Assembly: GCA_946894095.1 (NCBI GenBank) | Contig: OX335642.1 | Location: forward strand, 3,979,021 to 4,043,020 | Length of the DNA: 64,000 nt | Direction: 5' to 3' | Origin: Incurvaria masculella | Lineage: Eukaryota; Arthropoda; Insecta; Lepidoptera; Incurvariidae | Shown here: piece by piece, positions 34,701 to 46,400 of the stretch | Layout: every line of letters starts with the position of its first letter | Position numbering within the stretch: the stretch's first letter is position 1 | The notes under the pieces: generated by a model | The model's input: the letters and a program-made list of their open reading frames with translations, nothing else | Databases searched by the model: none | Told to the model about the DNA's origin: nothing | Position numbers and translations under genes: made by a program

Positions 34701-35710
34701 TGTCTTAATTTCTCAGAGAATATTGAACTAATCATGCTAAAATTGCGTGATATGAAACTTCACTTATATCCGCTTAATCTGAATGATTATTGTTCCAATA
34801 GCATAACATTGGCCCGATAGAAAAAAATCGCGAAAATAGGTCGATTTTTTCACATTATGCTTTATTTCTCAGAATTGGTATTAATTACAGTGCTAGTAAT
34901 CTCACATTATATTTGCATCATGATTTTCAAATTTTTGAATGATTATTATTGCATTTGGACACAATTTTTCATTCAAAGCATCAAAAAAATGAATTTTGGA
35001 CTTACGACAAAATTTCTGAGCACCGTGAAGTATTCCTTTCCCTTTCGTTCTCTTGGCGACTATCTATCGCCATTTCGGTAGCCTCAGTCCGCTGCGATGT
35101 TTCGAAGCGGGCGCACGCCTCTCCGCACGACTCTCCGCACGCGGAGATCGCTTTCGGGATCGCGACAGTAACAAAGTTCCGAACCAAATTCCTACGAGCA
35201 TCAGCTGAACTTCATAGATGGCGCTGTAAAATTCTCAATCAAATGTTATTGAGGTCTAAAGCCGAAATAATTGACACTGGTTAGTAACGTTCGGTTAGCA
35301 AGATATAAATAAATAAAAATATAATAAATAAATAAAATATTTGTTATAATATAAAAAAAGAGATGTTTCCAGGAACCGAACTTCGATATGTGTGGTTCTC
35401 AAATTCGCAGCAAAAATACGACACTAAAACCATTGTGCCACGACTGTCGTTACGTAATTATGCTAAATTCTCCTTCTCAAGCCTAGCGGGCACTACGAGT
35501 ATTGGGGCGGCCGCAAATATCCGCCTCCCCGTGGAACGTGCGGACGGGTCGCAACAGGACAAGTCACATGACCTTGGCAGATAGCTCGGCGGGCGGATTT
35601 TTGTAGTTTTTGTCGGCGGCACAGAATAATTAATAACATGAACAGAAGGAAAACTCCGTGAAAAGAATAAATGACATAATTAATATGTTTTGTTTTGTTG
35701 GTTCGTTTTC
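34701..35710. other. No recognised gene
   Basis: AT-rich; a GC-richer part (35085-35200) is open for 111 residues (+) but has no recognisable domain. 35360-35590 likewise. Confidence 0.35.
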
Positions 35711-35900
35711 AGGCTACCGTACCCAAAGGGTGAAAACGAAACCCTATTACTAAGCCTCCGCTGTCCGTCCGTCCGTCCGTCTGTCACAGGGCCTTAGGTA
35801 GGCAGCTGAAATGTTCACGGAGTGTGTATTTATTTTACCGCTATAACAACAAATAGCTAAAATAAAATTATAATAAAAATTAAAAATATAATAAAATAAA
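35711..35900 (-). repeat. Family A repeat, truncated
   Basis: Keeps the taccgtacccaaagggtg end, (tccg)n and half of the body, then degenerates into an A-rich tract; the gtgcgagtc hairpin end is missing. Confidence 0.7.
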
Positions 35901-35984
35901 ATAAAATGAATTCTATGACGAAAAGAAACTCCAATATTAATCTCGGAGGAACGGTTCAGTTCAATTTCATGTGTTGTACATGTC

Positions 35985-38900
35985 ATGTCATGACCATGTT
36001 TCGCTATATCTGGGGAAACATTTGTCGTAGACCCATCATGCGACCACTTAAAATAAACGCTCCGACCTGATTTACCTTCCCTGTCATGTCAAAATTTGTT
36101 TTCGTTATATCATGGGAAACACTGGTCGTAGACCCATCATGCGACCACTCAAAATAAACGCCCCGACCTGATCTAACTTCCTGTCATGTCAAAATTTGTT
36201 TTCGTTATAGCTTGGGAAACACTGGTCGTAGACCCATGATGCGACCACTCAAAGTAAACGTCCCGACCTGATCTACCTGTCTGTCGAGTCAAAATTAGTT
36301 TTCGTTATATCATGGGAAACACTGGTCGTAGACCCATCATGCGACCACTCAAAATAAACGCCCCGACCTGGTCTAACTTCCTGTCATGTCAAAATTTGTT
36401 TTCGTTATATCATGGGAAACACTGGTCGTAGACCCATGATGCGACCACTCAAAGTAAAAGTCCCGACCTGATCTACCCGTCTGTCATGTCAAATTTTTTT
36501 TTGTTATATCATGGGAAACACTGGTCTTAGACCCATCATGTGACCACTCAAAATAAACGCCCCGACCTGATCTACCTGTCTGTCATGTCAACATTAGTTT
36601 TCGTTATATCATGGGAAACACTGGTCGTAGGCCCATCATGCGACCACTCAAAATAAATGCCCCGACCTGGTCTAACTTCCTGTCATGTCAAAATTTGTTT
36701 TCGTTATATCATGGGAAACACTGGTCGTAGGCCCATCATGCGACCACTCAAAATTAATGCCCCGACCTGGTCTAACTTCCTGTCATGTCAAAATTTGTTT
36801 TCGTTATATCATGGGAAACACTGGTAGTAGACCCATCATGCGACAATCTACCTGTCTGTCATGTCAAAATTGTTTTTTGTTACATCATGGGAAACACTGG
36901 TCTTAGACCCATCATGCGACCACTCAAAATAACCGCCCCGACCTGATCTACCTGTCTGTCATGTCAAAATTGGTTTTCGTTTTATCATGGGAAACACTGA
37001 TCGTAGACCCATCAAGCGACCACTCAATATAAACGCCCCGACCTGATCTACCTGTTTGTCATGTCAAAATTAGTTTTCGTTATATCATGGGAAACACTGG
37101 TCGCAGACCCATCATCCGACCACTCAAAATAAACGCCCGGACCTGATCTACCTCTCTGTTATGTCAAAATTTGTTTTCGTTATAGCTTGGGAAACACTGG
37201 TCGTAGACCCATCATGCGACCACTCAAAATAAACGCCCCGACCTGATCTACCTGCCTGTCATGTCAAAATTAGTTTTCGTTATATCATGGGTAACACTGG
37301 TCTTAGACCCATCATGCGACCACTCAAAATAAACGCCCCGACCTGATCTACCTGTCTGTCATGTCAAAATTAGTTTTCGTTATATCATGGGAAACACTGG
37401 TCGTAGGCCCATCATGCGACCACTCAAAATAAACGCCCCGACCTGGTCTAACTTCCTGTCATGTCAAAATTTGTTTTCGTTATATCACGGGAAACACTGG
37501 TCGTAGACCCATCATGCGACCCCTCAAAATAAACGCCCGGACCTGATCTACCTGTCTGTTATGTCAAAATTTGTTTTCGTTATAGCTTGGGAAACACTGG
37601 TCGTAGACCCATCATGCGACCACTCAAAATAAACGCCCCGACCTGATCTACCTGTCTGTCATGTCAAAATTAGTTTTCGTTATATCATGGGAAACGCTGG
37701 TCGCAGACCCATCATGCGACCACTCAAAATAAACGCCCCGACCTGATCTAACTCCCTGTCATGTCAAAATTTTTTTTCGTTATATCATGGGAAACACTGG
37801 TAGTAGACCCATCATGCGACAATCTACCTGTCTGTCATGTCAAAATTGTTTTTTGTTACATCATGGGAAACACTGGTCTTAGACCCATCATGCGACCACT
37901 CAAAATAACCGCCCCGACCTGATCTACCTGTCTGTCATGTCAAAATTAGTTTTCGTTATATCATGGGAAACACTGGTCGCAGACCCATCATGCGACCACT
38001 CAAAATAAACGCCCCGACCTGATCTACCTGTCTGTCATGTCAAAATTAGTTTTCGTTATATCTTGGGAAACACTGGTCGTAGACCCATGATGCGACCACT
38101 CAAAGTAAACGTCCCGACCTGATCTACCCGTCTGTCATGCCTAAATTTGTTTTCGTTATAGCTTGGGAAACACTGGTCGTAGACCCATCATGCGACCACT
38201 CAAAATAAACGCCCCGACCTGATCTACCTGTCTGGCATGTCAAAATTAGTTTTCGTTATATCATGGGAAATACTGGTCGCAGACCCATCATGCGACCACT
38301 CAAAATAAACGCCCCGACCTGATCTAACTTCCTGTTATGTCAAAATTTTTTTTCGTTATATCATGGGAAACACTGGTAGTAGACCCATCATGCGACAATC
38401 TACCTGTCTGTCATGTCAAAATTGTTTTTTGTTACATCATGGGAAACACTGGTCTTAGACCCATCATGCGACCACTCAAAATAACCGCCCCGACCTGATC
38501 TACCTGTCTGTCATGTCAAAATTGGTTTTCGTTTTATCATGGGAAACACTGATCGTAGACCCATCAAGCGACCACTCAATATAAACGCCCCGACCTGATC
38601 TACCTGTCTGTCATGTCAAAATTAGTTTTCGTTATATCATGGGAAACACTGGTCGCAGACCCATCATGCGACCACTCAAAATAAACGCCCCGACCTGGTC
38701 TACCTGTCTGTCATGTCAAAATTTTTTTTCGTTATATCATGGGAAACACTGGTAGTAGAACCATCATGCGACCACTCAAAATAAACGCCCCGACCTGATC
38801 TACCTATCTGTCATGTCAAAATTTGTTTTCGATACATAATGGGAAACACTGGTCGTAGACCCATCATGCGACCACTCAAAATAAACGCCCGGACCTGATC

Positions 38901-39160
38901 TACCCGTCTGTCATGTCTAAATTAGTTTTCGTTATATCTTGGGAAACACTGGTCGTAGACCCATGATGCGACCACTCAAAGTAAAAGCCCCGATCTGATC
39001 TACCTGTCTGTCATGTCAAAATTTGTTTTCGTTATATCATTGGAAACACTGGTCGTAGACCCATCATGCGACCACTCAAAATAAACGCCCCGACCTAATC
39101 TACCTGTCTGTCATGTCAAAATTTGTTTTCGTTATATCATTGGAAACACTGGTCGTAGAC
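35985..39160. repeat. Satellite array, 100-bp unit, ~31-32 copies
   Basis: Units such as catgggaaacactggtcgta, gacccatcatgcgaccactc, aaaataaacgccccgacctg, atctacctgtctgtcatgtc recur at 100-bp spacing across 3.2 kb with few differences. At least three units (near 36842, 37817 and 38394) lack about 26 bp (ccactc...acctg) and run 74-75 bp. Each unit carries the inverted pair TGGTCG/CGACCA around 13 bases. 100 is not a multiple of three, so it is not coding. Confidence 0.95.
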
Positions 39161-39633
39161 TAGCGATAGGCGATTGCGAATAAAAACAATCGAATTATTC
39201 GATTGTTCCCGTTATTCGATTCATTCGAATACAAATCTACGTTATTCGATTGTTGCACAGCGCTGCTCTGTGGCGCTACAGCGGAGCGGACGAGCGTCCA
39301 AATATTATAAGACACTTCGGCGCGGGGCGACCGCGCGACTGACGCGAGTGAACGAGATACAATCGATGAGCGCGCATACGCGACCTCACGCAATTGTACG
39401 CGCCGCGCACAATCGACGAGCAGCGCATAACTAGGTACGCACCGCACCGAATACAATTGCACGCAGTAATAGGGTTCCGTTTTCGACATCAACAACGACG
39501 AACAACGACGACAACGTCGCCAACGTCGAAAAAAAGATGTTCAAACGACAAAAGACGCGGCCGCGGCAAATAGCAGCTAAATAGAGGATACTGCGTACCA
39601 GGCGACCACAGGAGAGCAAAGTGAACTAAAAAA
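39161..39633. other. Satellite edge; possible hAT-like terminus
   Basis: The satellite stops in mid-unit (ggtcgtagac) at tagcgataggcgattgcgaa, followed by attcgattgtt-type repeats (39190-39265) and GC-rich sequence open on both strands. The start looks like a hAT terminal repeat, but I found no partner end. Confidence 0.3.
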
Positions 39634-39955
39634 ACGGGCCAAGTGCGAGTCGGACTCGCACACGATGGGTTCCGTACCATCAACACCAAAAATCACGTTT
39701 CTTTTGTATGGCCCCCCCTTTAATTTTTATATATTTTTTTAATTTACCTATTTGTTGTTATAGCGGCAAAATAAATACACACTCTGTGAAAATTTCAGCT
39801 GCCTACCTATTAGGGTTCATGAGATAGAGCCCTGTGACAGACGGACGGACGGACGGACGGACGGACAGACGGATGGACGGATGGACGGACGGACGGAGAG
39901 CAGAGGCTTAGTAATAGGGTTCCGTTTTCACCCTTTGGGTACGGAACCCTAAAAA
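39634..39955 (+). repeat. Family A interspersed repeat
   Basis: Forward copy downstream of the satellite; long (ggac/ggat)n core at 39840-39895. Confidence 0.8.
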
Positions 39956-40507
39956 GTGTCGACACTACTTGTCACATTCCTTGGAATAAGCGACGTAGGT
40001 ACCTGCTTAGTACAGAAAAGTAAATTTACTTCACTTGTGCCGCGGGAGGAATTTGGCTTTTGTTTCGGCTCTCACTACTAATGAATAATGACGTAACGAC
40101 CATCAGGTTTATTGAAAAATAATTCTTATTTTTATCAATTTACCTATCAATTTGGGAGACAAAAAATTAGATTTTTCTCCGTTTTCATCACTGCGCTACG
40201 GCGCTATGAACGGCGATATAATGTTGTGAGTCGCGTGGCGTCATTTTTTGCGCGCTCGTTGCATGGAAATTATTTCTCCATCGTCTCACGTTTATCTTTT
40301 TAAAAGTGTTATTTTACTTTTTATTTTATCAAATGACGTTTATACCTTTTAAAATTGTTAATCAGGTAAAAACTTTTACCAAAACCTATTATTATGTAAT
40401 ATTTTTTTATATGTGTAAATCAATTAAGTCTAACCCACGCTATAATTATATACTATACACCATTAACAATAAAAAGTAAAAAAAAACAGAAAAAAAAATT
40501 GTAACCT
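39956..40507. other. Mostly unassigned
   Basis: 39965-40025 (cattccttggaataagcgac, gcttagtaca) is related to the flank of the inverted duplication at 32830. The rest is AT-rich. Confidence 0.35.
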
Positions 40508-40588
40508 ACAGGATTCGAACCGACATCCCCCATCGAACAATAACTGTAGATAAGACGTTTCACGCGCTACACCAACCAGCTACTGACG
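40508..40588 (-). tRNA. tRNA-like sequence (pseudogene or SINE head)
   Basis: On the - strand: AGCTGGTTGGTGTAGCGCGT resembles an A box and GTCGGTTCGAATCCTGTAGG contains a perfect B box (GGTTCGAATCC), about 70 bp apart-to-end, followed by a T run that could stop Pol III. The acceptor stem does not pair well, so this is a decayed tRNA or a SINE head rather than a working tRNA. Confidence 0.4.
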
Positions 40589-41597
40589 ATTAATGTGAAA
40601 ATAGTAAATTCTTTCATGAAGTAGAGATCTGACGAAATGGTTGCTGTTTTCTAGCAGCAACGTGAATAATATGGCGGGTGATCTCGAGCCTTGTGATTGG
40701 TTGTATGATCATTGACGACTTGCCGCGGGATCGATACAACTTTCACGAAGTTCCAGCGACGGCGTATAGGTGTCGCTCTAACAATATCTCATTTCAGTTT
40801 TATCCTAAGATTCACGGCGCCACTGCCGCTTCGGCGTCTAGCGGAGCGGTGGGGGGGAAATCGGGAATTTGTCTAGCTTCATACGCGGCCTTAATCGTAC
40901 CACCCGTTGTAGGGGTTTTCTTCGACTGTTCCGGTTTGGGTGCCGCAAAGAAGCGTGCGGCGGCCGCGGCCGCTCGCCCTGCGATACGATATTAGAATCG
41001 TGCCCTGTGTTCCAACGACACCGGCTGAACCCTCCTTTTTTGTGTGAATGAACGGACAGAGTGCGCGAGTTGTCTTGAACGTATCGAACGGAAAGCATCG
41101 CGATACGTGCCTCTTATGTCTCTATTAATTTTTTTTTCACGAGTTTTGCTCCCTACAAAAGCTTGAACACACACCCGGCTTGGTTTATAGTGATCACACC
41201 TTAAATCAAAAATAGAGGTTGTGCCATCTTGCACGCCTAGTATGAGGCCTGCTGTCTTAATTTTTTTTAAACTACCAACCCAACTGAAACTTACATGCCG
41301 CACGCAAACATAGTCGCGGACGTATTGGAGGGTTTTGTGGTTTGTGGTAAATGTAAGGAGTCCTGTAGATCATAAAACGGGAGATGCAATCAATGCTCTA
41401 ATTAAATGCATCCGGCCGACATTAAAGCGAACGTCGACAATTTTATTGCAAAATATATCTTCTTGCGGCTTCACAGAAGTGTTATCACAGGAGCAAAGAA
41501 CCAAGTGCTGTGAAGGCGGGTACTCGTCTACTCTGTATCTTGTTATGTATCTGATACGGGAACACACTGCAAGTGACGAGTTACGACTCGTCTACCT
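40589..41597. other. No recognised gene
   Basis: Contains a GC-rich part (40820-41000) with overlapping frames on both strands (105 aa +, 86 aa -) and a 103-residue - frame (40992-41303). No domain recognised. Confidence 0.35.
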
Positions 41598-41895
41598 GGG
41601 AGGTTACCATGGTAACTAACTCGCCAGGTGAATAGAACGTGAACAGGCAAAATAGTTATTAAATATGTGATGTTTAATTGCATTTCGTATCATGCCAACT
41701 GATAAATTGCAGTTCACTTGGCAGAATAACACGTCGTTTGATAGTTAGCATGTTACGAAATGCAACTAAATGTCAGAATTATTCAGTCTCTTGCCTGTTC
41801 ACCTGCTATTCACCCGGCGAATTAACTTATCATGGTAACGCCCTGGACAACGCTTATCGTGGAGTTAACTTATCACGGTAACGCCCTGGACAACG
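41598..41895. mobile_element. Foldback MITE family S, copy 2
   Basis: Inverted arms: ttaccatggtaactaactcg with its partner near 41820, and gcatttcgtatcatgcc with gcatgttacgaaatgc. The right end (41824-41895) is partly duplicated in tandem: ttaactta, tcatggtaac or tcacggtaac, then gccctggacaac occur twice. Confidence 0.55.
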
Positions 41896-41949
41896 AGAGA
41901 AGTCCTTCCATGCTCGCTGATAGCGTCTCGGAAGTTTGAGGTTATTTTA

Positions 41950-42085
41950 TGTAACTAGACATGGGATATTAGCCTAACACGCCATTGATTATGGAGGTGC
42001 CACGCTCGGACCGTATTTTATTTTGCACAGCTAGGTTTAACTGGATAGAAAACACGAAAAATGTTCACTGTCGCTTCACACTATC
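41950..42085 (-). repeat. SINE-like family H fragment
   Basis: taactagacatgggatatta, gcctaacacgcca, ttaactggatagaaaacacg follow the inverted family H order. Confidence 0.5.
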
Positions 42086-42332
42086 TAAGTAAGTGCACAT
42101 GATATGACACTCCAAAAAGAAATAAATTATTTTGAAGATTTTTATATTAAGAAGAAATTCCCCTTTTCCGCTCTGCAAAGCCTCTGCAAGGAGCATGGTA
42201 TTCTCATCCCCCCGAGAAATGTGATCTTTTAGGTGAGGACCTAACTGAGACCACAAAGTACTAAAAAACACCAATGATTCTGTTTCGTGCCTCTCCTTGC
42301 GATCTCTGCTAGCTAAATGTATTTTTTTTCTG

Positions 42333-42690
42333 TTACCGGAAATGGACGGCTAATACCACACCTACAGTCACGATATTAGCTCAAACATATATCTGTGAGT
42401 TCAACACACCGCATTCTGGAAGGAATTAGTGCACTAGCTAGTTAGTGCCAGCTATATTTAACTGGATGGAAAACACGTACAATTTTTGATTGCCGCTTTG
42501 ACCATGTTTCGATCCAATGTGACAGAACAAACCCAGGCGGGCTTAACGGGACATACAGTTTAACGTGACTTCCGAACCATGGAACAGCTCCCATTCGTAA
42601 CGAAACTTATCCAACTCAGAAAGAGAAAGAAAGTGGTGCATGGACGGGGTGGGAATTTGAACCCAAACTATGCCTATGCAATGACTAGCC
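42333..42690 (-). repeat. SINE-like family H, longest copy
   Basis: Read on the - strand: a head with gggttcaaattccc (B-box like), catgcaccactttctttctc, gcccgcctgggtttgttctg, cggcaatcaaaaattgtacg, ccatccagttaaatatagc, ggtgtggtattagccgtcc. The head plus body layout is that of a tRNA-derived SINE of about 350 bp. Confidence 0.65.
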
Positions 42691-42920
42691 AATGCGTATG
42701 GTTTGATTGCGGTAAGTTCCTGATCTTTATGGAATGAGAACATGAAAAAAAAACATGTCTAATTCCAGCTAACGTTCTACCAAAACAGAAATAAAAATGT
42801 TACAGATATTGATATTTTTTGCATGGAAAAAAATTTTGAAGTTAGGTCTCATATATATTATTTTTCAAGTTTGCGGCTTATATTAATATTAACTAATATT
42901 TATTTTAATACCATTTAAAA
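42690..42920. repeat. Interspersed repeat Q, copy 2
   Basis: Second copy of the 2905-3148 repeat, directly abutting the 5' head of an inverted SINE-like element (42333-42690). Class unknown. Confidence 0.45.
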
Positions 42921-43628
42921 GATCTTAACATTATCTACCCATTCAGTTACAACACATGTTTAATTTTTCCCAATTTCTTTAACGAAACAATAAAAAAACC
43001 GATTTCACGCGTTATGCGCGTTGGTCACATTTAGAAAGAATTATTCCGAGTTGCTCTAATTCCGAGCTGCTCGTTTTAATCGCAAAAATTGGTCCAAAAT
43101 GTTTAGGTATGAGGATGCTCAACTGGAGTCTAATTTCCTTGTGAAAAGCGAGATTCCGGATCGGGGCGAGTACATGTGTTGCGCAGACAGCTCAGACTAA
43201 TGAGTCATCAGACTGGGGGCCGTAACCTGCCCCGTCGGCTGTATCGTAACGAGATCGGCGTAAGCGCCTCTCGTATACACGACTTTACCCCCTTCCCCGA
43301 AGGGCTAGGTGGAAATAATGAGTTTGATCGAGCAAAGGTGGTTCCATCTCGCCCTGTAACGTACAGTACGTTACAGAACGAAATCAGGCGGAACGGCTCA
43401 GAGCAACGCTCCAGCCCGCACGCCAAAACGAAAAAAGTGCACAGATAGTCACTTTGATATTACACAAACTAAATTCCTTCTAATAGCATAAGACCATCGA
43501 GGACATTATTCACCTCCATGGATAAGACAAAGGCGCAAAAGCAAACAATTCCCAAATAGCACATAAGCTTTATAAGCATCCCATTTTAGTTGCTGCAACA
43601 CCTTTCCGCTCTAAAGCAGCATTAAAAG
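42921..43628. other. No recognised gene
   Basis: A 90-residue frame at 43176-43448 and an Ig-like chance motif at 43107-43197 (see rejected list). No repeat shared except possibly the edge of family Q. Confidence 0.35.
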
Positions 43629-43873
43629 TGTGGAGAGATGAAAAGGTGGGTCAGGTCTTGAGACCCACGGCTGCGCAGCTGCTCTCCTCTAGTCGTGATT
43701 TGAATGTTGTATATGTGTTATCTCGCTGGGAAACTTTCGTTAGTGCGATATAGACTTCAGGCTGGTAGCGCCATCTAGCGCCCGCCATGTTAACTAGCTT
43801 CTATTGCATCTGTTGGTCGCATTTGTGGCATGCGAAACTAGCAGCTCTCAGTAGAGGGCGCTAGGTCGCTACA
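43629..43873 (+). repeat. Left 245-bp terminal repeat
   Basis: TG...CA ends; includes ggtagcgccatctagcgccc and cagtagagggcgctaggtcg, which share an inverted gcgccatctagcgcc / agagggcgct theme. Confidence 0.8.
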
Positions 43874-43919
43874 TCACTTTCCCCCAGTCGAATGGCAAGT
43901 TGCCATGAAGACGATATTG

Positions 43920-44388
43920 CTGCTGGTTTCGGTGCTGATCGTCAGTGTCCAGTGTGACGCGGTGAGTCGGTCGTGGTGCTGGATGACGGAGCGCCGGAGG
44001 TGCCCAGTGCGACGCGGTGAGTCGGTCGTGATGCTGGGTGACGGCTGCCGGAGGTGCCCAGTGTGACGCAGTGAGTCGGTCGTGATGCTGGGTGACGGCT
44101 GCCGGAGGTGATGATGTTACCGGCGTCCTAGTTGGCGTATCGATACACCTACTTAGGACGATGGTGCTGATTTTCTTCTGCTGGGTTGGAGTGATGCTGG
44201 ATGACGACATGCTTGAATTACTACCGGTGAGACCCGCTGGTGGGAGGCCGGTAGCAACTGTCGTGACTGCGAAGTATACCTTGTTGTGACTAGAGGAGGC
44301 GTGGTTGTTGTTGTTGGATCACGTCGGGATCACGTCGGGATCACGTCGGGATCACGTCGGGATGCTGGATCACGTCGGGGTCACCACT
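43920..44388 (+). repeat. Minisatellites inside the miniature LTR element
   Basis: Units around gccggaggtgcccagtg, gacgcggtgagtcggtcgtg, atgctgggtgacg repeat about three times at 57-58-bp spacing (43935-44110), and gatcacgtcgg repeats five to six times (44315-44380). The - frame of 113 residues over this part is repetitive and not a gene. Confidence 0.7.
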
Positions 44389-44632
44389 GTGGAGAGATGA
44401 AAAGGTGGGTCAGGTCTTGAGACCCACGGCTGCGCAGCTGCTCTCCCCTAGTCGTGATTTGAATGTTGTATATGTGTTATCTCGCTGGGAAACTTTCGTT
44501 AGTGCGATATAGACTTCAGGCTGGTAGCGCCATCTAGCGCCCGCCATGTTAACTAGCTTCTATTGCATCTGTTGGTCGCATTTGTGGCATGCGAAACTAG
44601 CAGCTCTCAGTAGAGGGCGCTAGGTCGCTACA
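44388..44632 (+). repeat. Right 245-bp terminal repeat
   Basis: Same length as the left repeat and almost identical to it, implying recent insertion or recombination-driven homogenisation. Confidence 0.8.
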
Positions 44633-44636
44633 AAAG

Positions 44637-45185
44637 TGAAAGTAGAGTTCTAGAGCGGCCATAAAAGGTATTTGCTGTTTAATAGCTAGTTTGCCCCCCC
44701 CCCCATCCTAAAACCCAACCGCGCTCAGAGTTGCTTCACCAAGCTCATCGAATCGCAAGGCGTCGCGTCGTCGCGCCACTGGGCCGAAATCTGCTAACGG
44801 ACTTGTGTACTTGCAAGTTTTAACCCACTCTATCGGTTGTAGTTGGCCGGGAATTTCTGTTTTACTTACGCCCTTGCTTAGCGGGGACTGGGGGGATGTC
44901 GGAGCGGGGGTCGGTGTCTGCGAGGGTGTCGGGTCGGGGGTCGGTAGACGCGGGGGGGGGGGGAGGGGGAAGGTGAAGGTCGTAAAGTGCGAGTCTATAG
45001 CTCGACTGTCGACTCACCCCCTGCAGTACACCGTAGCTCGATGCTGCTTTCAAGCGGTTTTTAGAGTTGAATTTGTTGACTTTAAGCTTGGCCGAGGTGT
45101 TCAAGGAAGTGTTTGCACACTGTATAAATAGTTTCAGTTCAGTTTCAGTTTCTTTATTTCCTTCATTAAATGTATATTACACACT
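44637..45185. other. No recognised gene; poly-C and G-rich tracts
   Basis: A run of C at 44693-44703 and a G-rich stretch at 44885-44975. The 108-residue + frame is Gly/Val-rich low complexity. Confidence 0.4.
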
Positions 45186-45320
45186 CGGATTCTTCATTGT
45201 TTCTTCCTTTCGGTTCGAATACTTCTGGCGAAGAAGGGCCGAAGAGAACCTCGGATTCTTCATTGTTTCTTCCTTTCGGTTCGATTACTTCTGGCGAAGA
45301 AGGGTCGAAGAGAACCTTCG
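45186..45320. repeat. Tandem duplication, ~66-bp unit
   Basis: tcggattcttcattgtttct ... ctggcgaagaagggccgaag occurs twice in tandem, at about 45186 and 45252, directly before the family D nest. Confidence 0.8.
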
Positions 45321-45574
45321 CCAGAGCTGCTAGTCCCAGTTGTCACCTAAACTGGCGTTTACGGAACTTCGAAGTTCCGTAAAAAAGTCAAACTCCATAC
45401 AAATTTTTACTAGATATTCTGTGGTTTTACTTCTTCAAGCTGTCAAAGCCAAACTCGGACCTCCGATTTGTACGAAAACGCGGAGTCGACGTAAACGGCA
45501 ACGTCGACGTATTTACGGCAACGTTGAGTGAGCTGGAAAATCAAACTTGGACTCGCAAATGTTAGTTCGCTTAA

Positions 45575-46400
45575 GGCGCTAGGACTAGCCAACTACTCGC
45601 GCCATACAAATGCACTTTTTAACAAATGTAATAATATGTAGTGAAACGCTTCAGCAAATCCAAATAGAACTCCAGACTGATAATGGATTGTTAATATTTT
45701 TTTATTCCATCATTTATTTAAATAATAATAAAAATAAAAAAAGTTGATTTTTCTCATTAGAAATCTGAAAGTCATTCGATTTCTAGATATAAGCAAAAAC
45801 AGCATATATGCACAAACAAAAAATTCCATTTGCTTTTAGATTTCTACATTTAGTCAAAAAAGTTCGGAAATGGACACCGTTTCCGCAATGTATTTTGTAT
45901 AGAAAAAGGAAACATACATTAACGAAAATCATTCGATTCCTAGACATGGAATCATATATTGTAAGGATGACACTTATAATCGTCAGACTTAGTTAGTTTA
46001 CTTGGGGTGCCTCGTCTAACTTTGCGATTTGGCTAGTACCAGAGCCGGTAGTCTAAGTTGTCACCTAAATTGGCGTTACGGCAAACCGATCGACTGGCGT
46101 TTTCAAATGTATGGAGAAATAGAAGAGCGCGCGCAGCGGGCGTTAAGCGAACTAACATTTGCGAGTCCGAGCTTGATTTGACAGCTTACTCAACGTTGCC
46201 GTAAATACGTCGACGTTGCGGTTTACGTCCACTCTGCGTTTTCATACAAATCGGAAGTCCGCGTTTGACTTTGACAGCTTGAAGAACTAAAACCACAGAA
46301 TATCTAGTAAAAACTTGTATGGAGTTTGGAGAAAACGCCAGTCGATCGGTTTGCCGTAAACGCCAATTTCGGTGAGAACTCAGACTGCCCACTCAGGCCC
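45575..46400 (-). mobile_element. MITE family C, copy C2, inside family D and itself interrupted
   Basis: Begins GGCGCTAGGACTAGCC after TTAA and is about 95% like C1 by eye. Near its far end (ggctagta, 46038) it is cut by a second family D element; the last bases before the closing TTAA (ccc) match the C1 terminus. Confidence 0.75.
46039..46397 (+). mobile_element. MITE family D, inner copy D5
   Basis: About 359 bp: ccagagccggtagtctaagt ... ggtgagaactcagactgccc. Lies in the last few bases of C2, so the order of events is D (outer), then C2, then D5. Confidence 0.7.

Larger units (their letters stand above)
43629..44632 (+). mobile_element. Miniature LTR element (TRIM-like), recent
   Basis: Two 245-bp direct repeats (43629-43873 and 44388-44632), both starting TGTGGAGAGATG and ending GGTCGCTACA, differ at one base that I noticed (ctcctctag/ctcccctag). 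AAAG on both sides (43625-43628, 44633-44636) is a 4-bp target duplication. The 514-bp interior has no gag or pol, but holds tandem repeats. No convincing primer-binding site or polypurine tract was found. Confidence 0.8.

Noticed and set aside
36685..36906. Frame inside the satellite
   Set aside because: The 100-bp unit changes frame each repeat, so no conserved protein is possible.
35985..39160. CRISPR-like regular repeat array
   Set aside because: The whole 100-bp unit is conserved with no variable spacers; it is a tandem satellite in eukaryotic DNA.
43107..43197. Possible Ig-like exon: frame with SEIPDRGEYMCC after an ag acceptor
   Set aside because: A stop codon follows within a few residues with no usable donor before it, the core Trp strand is missing, and the start (gtttaggtatgaggatgctc) resembles the edge of repeat Q near 3137, so the motif is most likely chance.
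43869..44210. 113-residue - strand frame with repeated PPAAVTQHHDRLTASHW-like units
   Set aside because: It translates the 57-58-bp minisatellite inside the miniature LTR element; repetition at DNA level explains it.
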